A DNA stretch of 64,000 nt. It comes from Larkinella soli (GTDB lineage: Bacteria; Bacteroidota; Bacteroidia; Cytophagales; Spirosomataceae). Below the pieces are notes generated by a model. That model searched no databases and was not told the origin of the DNA. It worked only from the letters and a program-made list of their open reading frames with translations. Below are positions 25,194 to 32,644 of the stretch, in pieces. The translations under genes were made by a program, and so were the position numbers. The stretch is from the NCBI RefSeq assembly GCF_003703975.1, contig NZ_QTJY01000009.1:186001-250000 (forward strand), read 5' to 3'. The stretch's first letter is position 1. Every line of letters starts with the position of its first letter.

Positions 25194-26744
25194 ATGAAAC
25201 TTCATAAATATCCGGTCTCGCTCCTTCTGACGCTGGCCCTGCTGGCCGGCTGCTCGGACGATACCCTGAATAAGGTCAGCCCGAATGCGCTGACCGTCGA
25301 GACCTTTTGGAAAACGTCCGACGACGCGGTGCAGGGCGTCAATGCCACCTACAGCGGGCTTCAGCAGATCGGGGTGCAGCGCTGGCCGCTGTTCCTGTTC
25401 GACCTGCGCTCCGACGAAGGCTACAGCCAGAGCCCCTGGACCGAATTGGCGAACATGACCAAGTTCATCACCCCGAACTCCAACTTCGAGCCGATGTATG
25501 TCCAGTGGACGGACCTCTACCGCGCCATCGGCCGGGCCAACCAGGTGATTGCCTACGTGCCCGACATCGAGATGGACGCCACGCTCAAAACCCGGGTGCT
25601 GTCCGAAGCAAAATTCCTGCGGGCCATCTTCTATTATTACCTCGTGATGAATTGGGGCAATGTGCCGATGGTGCTGACGCCCCAGACGCCCAACGACCGG
25701 CCCGATCAGGCCACCGAAGCGCAGGTCTGGGCGCAGATCGAAAAGGACCTGACCGAAGCGAAAGCCGGGCTGCCGGTGAGTTATGATGCCGCCAACGTGG
25801 GTCGGGCCACCAAGGGGGCTGCCACGGCCCTGCTCGGCAAGGTGCTGCTTCAGCAGCGCAAATGGGCCGATGCGGCCGTTCAGCTGAAGGAGGTGGTGGA
25901 CCAGTCGCCGACGGTGTATGACCTCGTGCCCAATTACCAGGACAACTTTACCGCGACCAACGAGAACAACAAGGAGTCGGTGTTCGAGGTGCAGTATGCC
26001 TCGGCCAACCGCGGACCGTTCGACGAGCTGGGCGGTAGCGAGGGCAGCGAACGGGCGCAGTTCTTCGGCGCCCCCGGCATCGGCTGGACGGACGGCCAGC
26101 CGACCCGATGGCTGTTCAACGAGTTCATGAAGGAAAAGACGAAGGACAACAAGGTCGACCCCCGGCTCGACGTCACGATGTGGTATTACCGGCCCAACGA
26201 TCCGAATTACCTGATTTACGGCAAAACCATCGAGGAACGGCAGAAACTGTCGAACGGCCGGTATACCGAAAACGACCGGTTCTGGCGGAAATACCAGAAC
26301 GATTATCCGAACCAGACCGAGAACTACTTCTCGCCGATCAACTACCGGATGATCCGTTTCGCGGATGTGCTGCTGATGTACGCCGAAGCCCTGAACGAAA
26401 CCGGCAAAACCGCCGAGGCCATCCCGCTGGCGAACCGGGTGCGGGCGCGGGTCAACATGCCGAACCTGCCCGCAGGCATGAGCCAGGCGGCTTTCCGCGA
26501 ACAGCTGCGTCACGACCGGGTGGTTGAGCTGGCGGGCGAGAGCGTGCGGTTTGCCGACCTGAAGCGCTACGGGTTGTTAGGCCCGGAACTCGCCGGACCC
26601 GCCAGCCAGCAGAACCAGCCGCCCTCGGAGGCCAACTTCGACACCGATTTTAAAAATTTCGTGAAGGGCAAGTCTGAACTCCTGCCTATCCCGCAGCGGG
26701 AACTGGACGCCAATCCGAAGCTGAAACAGAATCCGGGCTGGTAA
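25194..26744 (+). CDS. SusD/RagB-family glycan-binding lipoprotein
   Basis: 516 residues, lipoprotein signal ending LALLAGC (acylated Cys20), surface-exposed in the family. N-terminal SusD-like TPR segment (TVETFWKTSDDAVQGVNATYSGL) and the RagB/SusD C-terminal domain with FSPINYRMIRFADVLLMYAEALNE and the RELDANPKLKQNPGW ending are present. It caps the SusC barrel and captures oligosaccharides. 24 bases after susC; same operon. Confidence 0.95.
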   Translation: MKLHKYPVSLLLTLALLAGCSDDTLNKVSPNALTVETFWKTSDDAVQGVNATYSGLQQIGVQRWPLFLFDLRSDEGYSQSPWTELANMTKFITPNSNFEPMYVQWTDLYRAIGRANQVIAYVPDIEMDATLKTRVLSEAKFLRAIFYYYLVMNWGNVPMVLTPQTPNDRPDQATEAQVWAQIEKDLTEAKAGLPVSYDAANVGRATKGAATALLGKVLLQQRKWADAAVQLKEVVDQSPTVYDLVPNYQDNFTATNENNKESVFEVQYASANRGPFDELGGSEGSERAQFFGAPGIGWTDGQPTRWLFNEFMKEKTKDNKVDPRLDVTMWYYRPNDPNYLIYGKTIEERQKLSNGRYTENDRFWRKYQNDYPNQTENYFSPINYRMIRFADVLLMYAEALNETGKTAEAIPLANRVRARVNMPNLPAGMSQAAFREQLRHDRVVELAGESVRFADLKRYGLLGPELAGPASQQNQPPSEANFDTDFKNFVKGKSELLPIPQRELDANPKLKQNPGW

Positions 26745-26763
26745 TGCATCCAACTGATAATCA

Positions 26764-27807
26764 ATGAAATTTGCTTTCAAGCTCCTGTGGCTCGGGCTGG
26801 TCCTGATCACCTGCCGGCAGACGGAATCCACCGTCGATCCGGTGCCGGTCAGCCCGGCGGGGACCTTTACCAACCCCCTGCTGAACTCCGGCCCGGACCC
26901 CTGGGTAGTGCGGCAGGGGGACTGGTATTACTACTGCCATACCGTGGGCGACCGCGTGCAGCTCTGGAAGGTTAAAAACCTCACCGACCTGAGTGAAACC
27001 GAACCCAAAACCGTCTGGAAACCCGCCGACGGCCTGCCCTACAGCCGGAATGTCTGGGCACCTGAACTGCATCTTCTGGACGGGAAGTGGTACCTCTACG
27101 TGACGGCCGGGGCCGGCGACGTGTCGACGCAGCGGCTCTGGGTGCTCGAAAATGCCTCGGCCGACCCTACGGAGGGTGAGTGGACGTTCAAAGGGCAGCT
27201 GACCACGGCCGACAACCGCTACGCCATCGACGCGAACGTGTTCGAGTTCGGCGGGAAGCGATATGCGGTCTGGTCGGGCTGGGAGGGCAGTGAGAACGTG
27301 GCGCAGAACCTGTACATCGCCCGGATGAGCAACCCCTGGACGCTCGAAGGGCCGCGCGTGCTGATCGCGAAACCGGAGTACGACTGGGAACGGCAGGGCG
27401 CACCGCCGGCCGTCGACGAGGGACCGGAAGCGCTCCAGCATGCCGGGAGACTGTTTATGGTCTTCTCGGCCTCGGGATGCTGGAGCGACGACTACGCGCT
27501 CGGCCTGCTGACCCTGACCGATAACGGCGACCCGCTCAACCCGAACGCCTGGAAGAAAACCCCGCAGCCGGTATTCACGAAGGCGCCCGACGCCCGGGCT
27601 TTCGGGCCGGGGCACTGTAGTTTTTTCCGGTCGCCGGACGGGAAGGAAGACTGGATTCTGTACCACGCCAACCCGCTGTCGGGACAGGGCTGCGGCAACA
27701 ACCGTTCGCCCCGGATGCAGAAATTCACCTGGGGGCCGGACGGGACTCCGCAGTTCGGGCGTCCGGTAAAGACCGGTGAGCCGCTGCCGTTGCCGTCGGG
27801 TTCGTAA
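26764..27807 (+). CDS. GH43-family glycoside hydrolase, lipoprotein (first of two)
   Basis: 347 residues. A lipoprotein-like leader (LLWLGLVLITC) is followed by a five-bladed propeller typical of GH43. Predicted catalytic residues: general base Asp45 (SGPDPW), pKa modulator Asp156 (YAIDANVF) and general acid Glu219 (DEGPEAL). Other conserved pieces are WAPELH and LVWSGWEG-like AVWSGWEG. GH43 members cleave alpha-L-arabinofuranosides or beta-xylosides; exact specificity is not readable. 19 bases after susD. About half of it aligns by eye with the second GH43 at 29006, suggesting duplication. Confidence 0.92.
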   Translation: MKFAFKLLWLGLVLITCRQTESTVDPVPVSPAGTFTNPLLNSGPDPWVVRQGDWYYYCHTVGDRVQLWKVKNLTDLSETEPKTVWKPADGLPYSRNVWAPELHLLDGKWYLYVTAGAGDVSTQRLWVLENASADPTEGEWTFKGQLTTADNRYAIDANVFEFGGKRYAVWSGWEGSENVAQNLYIARMSNPWTLEGPRVLIAKPEYDWERQGAPPAVDEGPEALQHAGRLFMVFSASGCWSDDYALGLLTLTDNGDPLNPNAWKKTPQPVFTKAPDARAFGPGHCSFFRSPDGKEDWILYHANPLSGQGCGNNRSPRMQKFTWGPDGTPQFGRPVKTGEPLPLPSGS

Positions 27808-27821
27808 AAAGAGGAAACGGA

Positions 27822-27852
27822 TTGTTTGGGAAGGGCAGGAACGGTACTTTAG
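27822..27852 (+). promoter_or_regulatory. Predicted promoter of the D-2-hydroxyacid dehydrogenase gene
   Basis: TTG at 27822-27824, 20 bases, TACTTTAG at 27845-27852 (one mismatch to TAnnTTTG). The start ATTGTTTGGGAA is also found in the promoter at 31877. It suggests the dehydrogenase is transcribed independently of the SusCD operon. Confidence 0.45.
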
Positions 27853-27882
27853 CGGCCGTAACCATCTTCCTTGCCGTCCGCC

Positions 27883-28812
27883 ATGACTATTTTCGTGTAT
27901 ACCCCGCTGTCGGAAGACAACCGGAATTACCTGATTCAGCACCTGCCCGACGGCCTGACCGTCCTGTTCCGGAAAGAGCTTTCGGAGGAGGAGCAGAAAG
28001 CCGCCTTCCGTGACGCCGACATCCTCATGGGCAACCCGCCCGTGGCCTGGTTCGCCGAAACCGGCAGGCTGAAGTGGTGGCAGCTCGATTCGGCCGGTTT
28101 CGACGGCTACCGGAACGTGAAACTGCAGGCGAAGGTAACCAACATGGGGGATTATTTTGCCTGGCCCTGCGCCGAAACCATCGTCGCCGGCATCATGGCC
28201 TTTTACCGCAACATCCACGAACTGGCGGTATTGCAGACGCAGAAAAAATGGGTCGGCGTACCGATCCGGTTCAAACTGAATCTGCTGAAAAATAAAAAAG
28301 TGGTCATATTAGGCGCCGGCACGATCGGGCAGGCGGTTCATCAGATGCTGAGCGGCTTTCAGTGCGAGGTGAAGTTTCTGGCCCGGACCAATCCGCAGGC
28401 CGAACTGCATACACCCGAAGAACTGAAGGCGGTTCTGCCCCGGACCGACCTGGTCGTCAACTGCCTGCCCGGCATGGCCCGCGAATTTTTCTCGGCCGAG
28501 ATGATTGCCGCCATGAAGCCGGGGAGCCTGTATGCCAACATCGGCCGGGGCAGCACCACCGACGAGGACGCCCTGATCGACGCTCTGCAGGAAGGCCACC
28601 TGGCCGGGGCGGTGCTGGACGTGACGGAGGTGGAACCACTCCCGGCCGACAGCCCGCTCTGGACGATGCCGAACGTCATCCTGACCCAGCACACCGGTGG
28701 GGGCGTCGCGACGGAGGACGAAGGCAAGGTCGACTGGTTCATAAAAAACCTGAAGCGGTTCGTGGCCGGTGAGACGCTGGAAAACCAGGTCGATCTGTCG
28801 AAAGGGTATTAA
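27883..28812 (+). CDS. D-isomer-specific 2-hydroxyacid dehydrogenase
   Basis: 309 residues, cytoplasmic. The NAD(P)-binding Rossmann loop reads VVILGAGTIGQAV (about 140-152). The catalytic set typical of the family is present in part: Arg in NIGRGSTTDEDAL, Glu in DVTEVEPLP and His in LTQHTGGG. It reduces 2-keto acids or oxidises D-2-hydroxyacids; the substrate is not predictable. It sits between two GH43 genes of a polysaccharide locus, has its own promoter, and may be an unrelated insertion or handle a sugar-acid product. Confidence 0.88.
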   Translation: MTIFVYTPLSEDNRNYLIQHLPDGLTVLFRKELSEEEQKAAFRDADILMGNPPVAWFAETGRLKWWQLDSAGFDGYRNVKLQAKVTNMGDYFAWPCAETIVAGIMAFYRNIHELAVLQTQKKWVGVPIRFKLNLLKNKKVVILGAGTIGQAVHQMLSGFQCEVKFLARTNPQAELHTPEELKAVLPRTDLVVNCLPGMAREFFSAEMIAAMKPGSLYANIGRGSTTDEDALIDALQEGHLAGAVLDVTEVEPLPADSPLWTMPNVILTQHTGGGVATEDEGKVDWFIKNLKRFVAGETLENQVDLSKGY

Positions 28813-28827
28813 ACCACCCCCGGCCGG

Positions 28828-28967
28828 ACCACCCCCCGGCCCCCTCCTTGGTAAGGAGGGGGAGTGCGCTGCCTAATCAGATCCCTTTTGGGGTACGAAC
28901 TTGAAAAAAGGAGAAGCCAGGCTTGCGGAGCTAAGCCCCTCCTTACCAAGGAGGGGTTGGGGGTGGT
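28828..28967. repeat. Palindromic dispersed repeat, copy C (140 bp)
   Basis: Same ends as copies A, B and D. It is preceded by a partial second left end (ACCACCCCCGGCCGG at 28813), which looks like a nested or duplicated terminus. The centre differs from the other copies. It lies between the dehydrogenase and the second GH43 gene. Confidence 0.85.
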
Positions 28968-29005
28968 CTGGGGCTAAAAGTTACCAAGTTGAGCATTGCC
29001 ACAGT

Positions 29006-30067
29006 ATGAAAAAAATACTTCTTTACCTCCTGCTGCTGCCCGGCTTCTGCCTGGGTCAGAGCTTTCGGAACCCGCTGCTGCCTTCGGGTGCCGACCCCTG
29101 GAGCATCTATCATGACGGCTTCTACTATTACACCCATACGACCGGACGCAACCTGACGCTCTGGAAAACCCGCTCCCTGGCCGACCTCGCGACCTCGGAG
29201 AGGAAAGTGGTCTGGACCCCGCCGGCCACCGGCCCGTATTCGAAGGAAATCTGGGCGCCCGAACTGCACCGCCTGAGGGATAAAAAAGGAAAGGAACGCT
29301 GGTACCTGCTGTTTGCGGCCGACGACGGTCACAACCGCAACCACCGGCTCTGGGTGCTCGAAAACGAGTCTGCCGACCCGCTGCAGGGCAACTGGGTCAT
29401 GAAGGGCCAGGTGAAAACGCCCGAAGACAAGTGGGCCATAGACGGCTCCCTCTTCGAACACCGCGGCCGGATGTACCTCGTCTGGTCGGGCTGGGAGGGC
29501 GACGAAAACGGCCGGCAGGACATCTACATCTGCCGCATGAAAAACCCCTGGACGGCCAAAGGCAAGCGCACGAAGATTTCCTCCCCGACCTATGCCTGGG
29601 AAGTGGACGGCAAGATCCCGAATCCGGGGCCGGACGACAAACCGGTGGTGCTGGTCAACGAAGGCCCGCAGCCGATCAAGTACGGCAAACGCCTGTTTGT
29701 CATCTACTCCGCCAGCGGCTGCTGGACCGAAAGCTACGCCCTCGGTATGCTCTACACCGACGCCCGGAAAAATCTGATGAAGGCCCGTCACTGGACCAAA
29801 CACCCGCACACGGTATTCAAGGCCGAAAGCGTGGCCGGAACCCATGCCGCCGGACATAACTCCTTCTTCAAATCGCCCGACGGTACGGAAGACTGGATTC
29901 TGTACCACGCCAACCCGGAAGCCGGTCAGGGCTGCGGTGGACACCGGAATCCGAGGGCCCAGAAGTTCAGCTGGACGGCCGACGGCATGCCTCAGTTCGG
30001 GCAGCCGGTAGCGACCGGGGTGGCGCTGCCGGTCCCGGCGGAACGGACTGGTGCTGGAAGTCGTTGA
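29006..30067 (+). CDS. GH43-family glycoside hydrolase, secreted (second of two)
   Basis: 353 residues. Signal peptide MKKILLYLLLLPGFCLGQ; mature protein begins SFRNPLLPSGADPW. Catalytic residues predicted at Asp30, Asp146 (WAIDGSLF) and Glu219 (VNEGPQPI). It shares WAPELH, RLWVLENxSADP, VWSGWEG, LFxVxSASGCW and DWILYHANP with the GH43 at 26764, so the two are close paralogues with probably related specificity. The longer frame upstream only translates the repeat. It closes the polysaccharide locus. Confidence 0.92.
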   Translation: MKKILLYLLLLPGFCLGQSFRNPLLPSGADPWSIYHDGFYYYTHTTGRNLTLWKTRSLADLATSERKVVWTPPATGPYSKEIWAPELHRLRDKKGKERWYLLFAADDGHNRNHRLWVLENESADPLQGNWVMKGQVKTPEDKWAIDGSLFEHRGRMYLVWSGWEGDENGRQDIYICRMKNPWTAKGKRTKISSPTYAWEVDGKIPNPGPDDKPVVLVNEGPQPIKYGKRLFVIYSASGCWTESYALGMLYTDARKNLMKARHWTKHPHTVFKAESVAGTHAAGHNSFFKSPDGTEDWILYHANPEAGQGCGGHRNPRAQKFSWTADGMPQFGQPVATGVALPVPAERTGAGSR

Positions 30068-30106
30068 AACGACTGCGCTGCGGACGTCAGGATGCGGTGC
30101 ATTTAA

Positions 30107-30126
30107 CCCCCGGCTGAAGCCGGGGG
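30107..30126. repeat. GC-rich hairpin after the second GH43 gene
   Basis: CCCCCGGC and GCCGGGGG (8-bp stem) around a TGAA loop. A related C/G-rich word (CCCCCGGTTTAAAAACCGG) lies after purM near 9157. Probably a short dispersed repeat or RNA-stabilising hairpin. Confidence 0.5.
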
Positions 30127-30187
30127 CTGTCGACAAACACGCGAAGAAAGCCGGGGGATGTCCTATCCGTTGCCGCCCTCCATCCGG

Positions 30188-30210
30188 AACGGTTTTAACC
30201 GTTTTATTTT
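30188..30210 (+). terminator. Probable intrinsic terminator ending the polysaccharide locus
   Basis: AACGGTT-TT-AACCGTT forms a 7-bp stem followed by TTATTTT. It is the first terminator-like structure downstream of the GH43 gene. Confidence 0.5.
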
Positions 30211-30221
30211 GGTCTGAAAAT

Positions 30222-30237
30222 TAGTCCTATAGGACTA
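30222..30237. promoter_or_regulatory. 16-bp perfect palindrome upstream of a lipoprotein gene
   Basis: TAGTCCTATAGGACTA is an exact palindrome 67 bases before the start at 30305, a plausible binding site for a dimeric regulator; no regulator is assigned. Confidence 0.45.
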
Positions 30238-30304
30238 TGGTACGGCAGCGGCCGGTGCCGGAACTTTGCAACAGTTTTTCAGGATTACAAACCACACTAT
30301 TCAA

Positions 30305-31096
30305 ATGAAAACTGTTTCAAGCTGGGCCGTTGCACTGGCCCTGACGGCGCTGGTTTCGGCCTGCAGCCAGGATGATGAGGAAGAAAAGAATGACCCGACG
30401 CCGGCCGTGAAGGCCACCGTGGTCAGCGCCGGCGGCAACATCAACGCCAAACTCGACGAATTCCGCGCTTTGCTGGGAACCCCGGTCAACACCACCCCCA
30501 ACCAGACCGCCGGTCGGCGGGAAGTCAACTGGGACGGGGTTCCGGCCAACCTGACCAACGTCAACACCTTCCCGGGTGATTTCTTCAATAATACCGACCC
30601 CAACGGCCCGGCCGGGCGCAAACGCGGGCTGGTCACGACCATTTCGGGCGGAGGAGCCGGAGCCGGTTTCCGCATCAGCGACAATGATTTCGCCGATCTG
30701 GCGGCTTCCAACGGCGATCAGTTCAACGCCTTCAGCCCGGCCCGCACGTTTGCCACCGTAGGCGTCAATCACCACGATGTGACCTTCCAGGTACCCGGTA
30801 CCACCACGGCCGCGACCGTGAAAGGCTTCGGCGTGGTTTTCTCGGACGTCGACGACGCCAATGCCACGACGATGGAGTTTTTCGAGGGCGACAAGAGCCT
30901 CGGCAAGTTTAAGGCGCCGGTGCGCAGCGATGCCGCAGGCATTTCGTTCCTCGGCGTTTTCTTCCCGGAAAACAAGGTGTCGAGAGTTCGGGTAACGACC
31001 GGCAATACCGCCCTGGGAGCGAACGTAACCGACGGCGGTTCGTATGATCTGGTCGTGGTCGACGACTTCCTGTATGATGAGCCGAAAGCCAACTGA
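30305..31096 (+). CDS. Hypothetical lipoprotein
   Basis: 263 residues. Lipoprotein signal ending LTALVSAC (Cys20), then an acidic DDEEEKND linker. The body has the pattern LDEFRALLG...GRREVNWDGVPANLT...FPGDFFN...GFRISDNDFADL, then a beta-rich C-terminal half (HHDVTFQVPGT...GFGVVFSDVDD...FFPENKVSRVRVTTG). This resembles unnamed bacterial proteins with the REVNWDGVP motif, a possible beta-sandwich; no function is known to me. Monocistronic, with a strong terminator after it. Confidence 0.75.
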   Translation: MKTVSSWAVALALTALVSACSQDDEEEKNDPTPAVKATVVSAGGNINAKLDEFRALLGTPVNTTPNQTAGRREVNWDGVPANLTNVNTFPGDFFNNTDPNGPAGRKRGLVTTISGGGAGAGFRISDNDFADLAASNGDQFNAFSPARTFATVGVNHHDVTFQVPGTTTAATVKGFGVVFSDVDDANATTMEFFEGDKSLGKFKAPVRSDAAGISFLGVFFPENKVSRVRVTTGNTALGANVTDGGSYDLVVVDDFLYDEPKAN

Positions 31097-31110
31097 TCCG
31101 GTTTCAGATG

Positions 31111-31148
31111 ATCCCGCAGCCTCCGGCCGGAGGCTGCGGGATTTTCAT
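31111..31148 (+). terminator. Strong intrinsic terminator
   Basis: A 16-bp perfect stem (31111-31126 with 31127-31142; in practice a 4-base loop CGGC-type centre) followed by TTTCATTTT. It ends the lipoprotein transcript. Confidence 0.8.
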
Positions 31149-31266
31149 TTTCCCGGCTTCTCAAATCGCCCGATGCGTTTCATGTCTGCCGAACAATCCG
31201 TATCATTGGAGATTACTTCGCCGATGCCGGTGAAGCAGTAGCTGAACGGCCGAACTTCAGGCTCCG

Positions 31267-31746
31267 ATGAAAGACGAGAAGCAATACCACCGCATTGATG
31301 ACGAAATAAAGCAGTCTGCCTGGCGGAACGAGTTGGATAAGGCAGGCATCAATCTGATTTTCACCGGTAACTGGGTCAAATCCGTTCACAGTGATTTCTT
31401 CAAGAGGTTCGGCATTACCTGGCATCAGCACAACATCCTCCGCATCCTGCGCGGCCAGAAGCAGCGCCCCATCAACATCAACAGCATCCGGGAACGCATG
31501 GTCGACAAGTCGTCGAACGTTTCCCGCATCACTGAAAAACTGCTCCGTAAGAAGCTCATCGAATCCCGCCCTTCCGAAACCGACAAACGCGCCGTCGAGA
31601 TCGTCATCACCCAGAAGGGCCTCGACCTGCTCAGTCAGATCGAACAGCAGGTCCACGAAATCAATAACCTGCTGGACCACCTCGAACCCAGCGAGCTGAT
31701 CGTCCTGAATATGCTCCTCGACAAAATCCGGAACGTCAGCCGGTGA
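31267..31746 (+). CDS. MarR-family transcriptional regulator
   Basis: 159 residues. The winged helix-turn-helix covers about 55-115: RFGITWHQHNILRILRGQ, NINSIRERMVDKSSNVSRITEKLLRKKLIESRPSETDKRAVEIVITQKG. This is the classical MarR recognition helix and DxRxxxxxxT wing. Helices at both ends form the dimer interface. Ligand unknown. Its neighbours are a lipoprotein upstream and a PAS-LuxR gene downstream; the palindromes in the following intergenic region are candidate binding sites. Confidence 0.92.
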   Translation: MKDEKQYHRIDDEIKQSAWRNELDKAGINLIFTGNWVKSVHSDFFKRFGITWHQHNILRILRGQKQRPININSIRERMVDKSSNVSRITEKLLRKKLIESRPSETDKRAVEIVITQKGLDLLSQIEQQVHEINNLLDHLEPSELIVLNMLLDKIRNVSR

Positions 31747-31790
31747 GTTCCTCCGGCCGGGGCGGCCTTCCCTTTTGAATTAAAATATAT

Positions 31791-31800
31791 GTACGTACGT
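31791..31800. promoter_or_regulatory. Palindromic site GTACGTACGT, upstream copy
   Basis: First of two identical GTACGTACGT sequences (inside ATGTACGTACGTAT) separated by 131 bases start to start. It lies about 80 bases upstream of the predicted -33 element of the PAS-LuxR gene. Confidence 0.5.
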
Positions 31801-31820
31801 ATTTACGAGTTAGCGGAAGA

Positions 31821-31849
31821 TTACCTACCGATAAATAAATGGTAGGTAA
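31821..31849. promoter_or_regulatory. Inverted repeat TTACCTACC-N11-GGTAGGTAA
   Basis: Perfect 9-bp arms with an 11-base AT-rich spacer. It lies 29 bases upstream of the -33 TTG of the PAS-LuxR promoter, a typical activator position. The centre-to-centre spacing (20 bases) puts both half sites on one DNA face. Confidence 0.55.
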
Positions 31850-31877
31850 CTAAATGGAATTAAGGCCTTTGATAGCA

Positions 31878-31908
31878 TTGTTTGGGAAAAAGAAAGCCGG
31901 TACTTTCG
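31878..31908 (+). promoter_or_regulatory. Predicted promoter of the PAS-LuxR gene
   Basis: TTG 31878-31880, 20 bases, TACTTTCG 31901-31908 (one mismatch). The start point would fall near 31912-31915, just ahead of the second GTACGTACGT. Confidence 0.5.
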
Positions 31909-31921
31909 TACAGATTTATGT

Positions 31922-31931
31922 GTACGTACGT
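31922..31931. promoter_or_regulatory. Palindromic site GTACGTACGT, downstream copy
   Basis: Identical to 31791-31800. It lies 8 bases before the ATG of the PAS-LuxR gene, downstream of the predicted start point, a position where a bound repressor would block transcription. No Shine-Dalgarno sequence is present. Confidence 0.5.
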
Positions 31932-31939
31932 ATAAATTT

Positions 31940-32644
31940 ATGAATTACTCCATCCACACCATGTTTACCGGTTTCCATCCCATGAACCTGCATCTGCTGG
32001 AAATGCTGTTTCCGGGCTGGGTCATCACCAGCGCCGATTCCCGAAACGGCCACCGGATCATCGGAGGCAACGGCAATGAATTTTTCGGTCGGCCGGGTCA
32101 CGGCACGATCAGTGACCTGCCGGCGCTGATTCACCCCGACGATGTCGAAGCTTACCGCCGAAGCCTGCAGAAAATCGAAGCGTTTCTGAAAGAAACCGCC
32201 CCGGCCGACGTGAGCCGGTACCGGTTTGGTCTGCAATACCGGTTGCAGCGGGGCCGTGGGCGGTATTTTACCGCTCTGGAGGAGAAGCTGTTTTTCGTCA
32301 ACGAACAGGGCAGGACCGAGAATTTCTCCCTCTTCCGCGACGTCTCCACCGAGCGGCCCTTCACACGGGTGCAGCTCGACCTGTACAGGGTGCATTCCCT
32401 CGGCTACCGCCGGATCGGCTCCTATACGCCGGCCACCCCCGACCAGGGCTTTACGGCCCGGGAGGGTGAAATCCTGCAACTCATCAAAGACGGTCTCAGC
32501 AGCAAGGAGATCGCCGACCGGCTGTCGATCAGCATCAATACCGTCCGTAACCACCGGAGCAGCCTGTTCCGGAAAACACAGTCGCGCAATATGGTCGAAC
32601 TGCTCAACCACTCGCAGTCCGGGCTACCGGTCGGGGCCTTCTGA
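31940..32644 (+). CDS. PAS-like/LuxR-type DNA-binding regulator
   Basis: 234 residues. A PAS-like sensor segment is at about 20-150 (HRIIGGNGNEFFGRPGHGTISDLPALIHPDDVEAYRRSL, with beta strands YRFGLQYRLQ and KLFFVNEQGR). The LuxR helix-turn-helix at about 165-222 reads FTAREGEILQLIKDGLSSKEIADRLSISINTVRNHRSSLFRK. The PAS-LuxR layout without a receiver domain is common in Bacteroidota. The signal is unknown. Its 3' end overlaps the convergent egtD by 21 bases. Its upstream region carries three palindromic elements. Confidence 0.88.
   Translation: MNYSIHTMFTGFHPMNLHLLEMLFPGWVITSADSRNGHRIIGGNGNEFFGRPGHGTISDLPALIHPDDVEAYRRSLQKIEAFLKETAPADVSRYRFGLQYRLQRGRGRYFTALEEKLFFVNEQGRTENFSLFRDVSTERPFTRVQLDLYRVHSLGYRRIGSYTPATPDQGFTAREGEILQLIKDGLSSKEIADRLSISINTVRNHRSSLFRKTQSRNMVELLNHSQSGLPVGAF

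Noticed and set aside
24267-26513. 748-codon minus-strand frame opposite susC and susD
   Set aside because: Product of GC-rich third positions; both genes on the other strand are unmistakable.
30001-30067. T9SS or cadherin tail on the second GH43
   Set aside because: The protein ends shortly after the propeller with a Pro/Arg-rich stub and no sorting motif.
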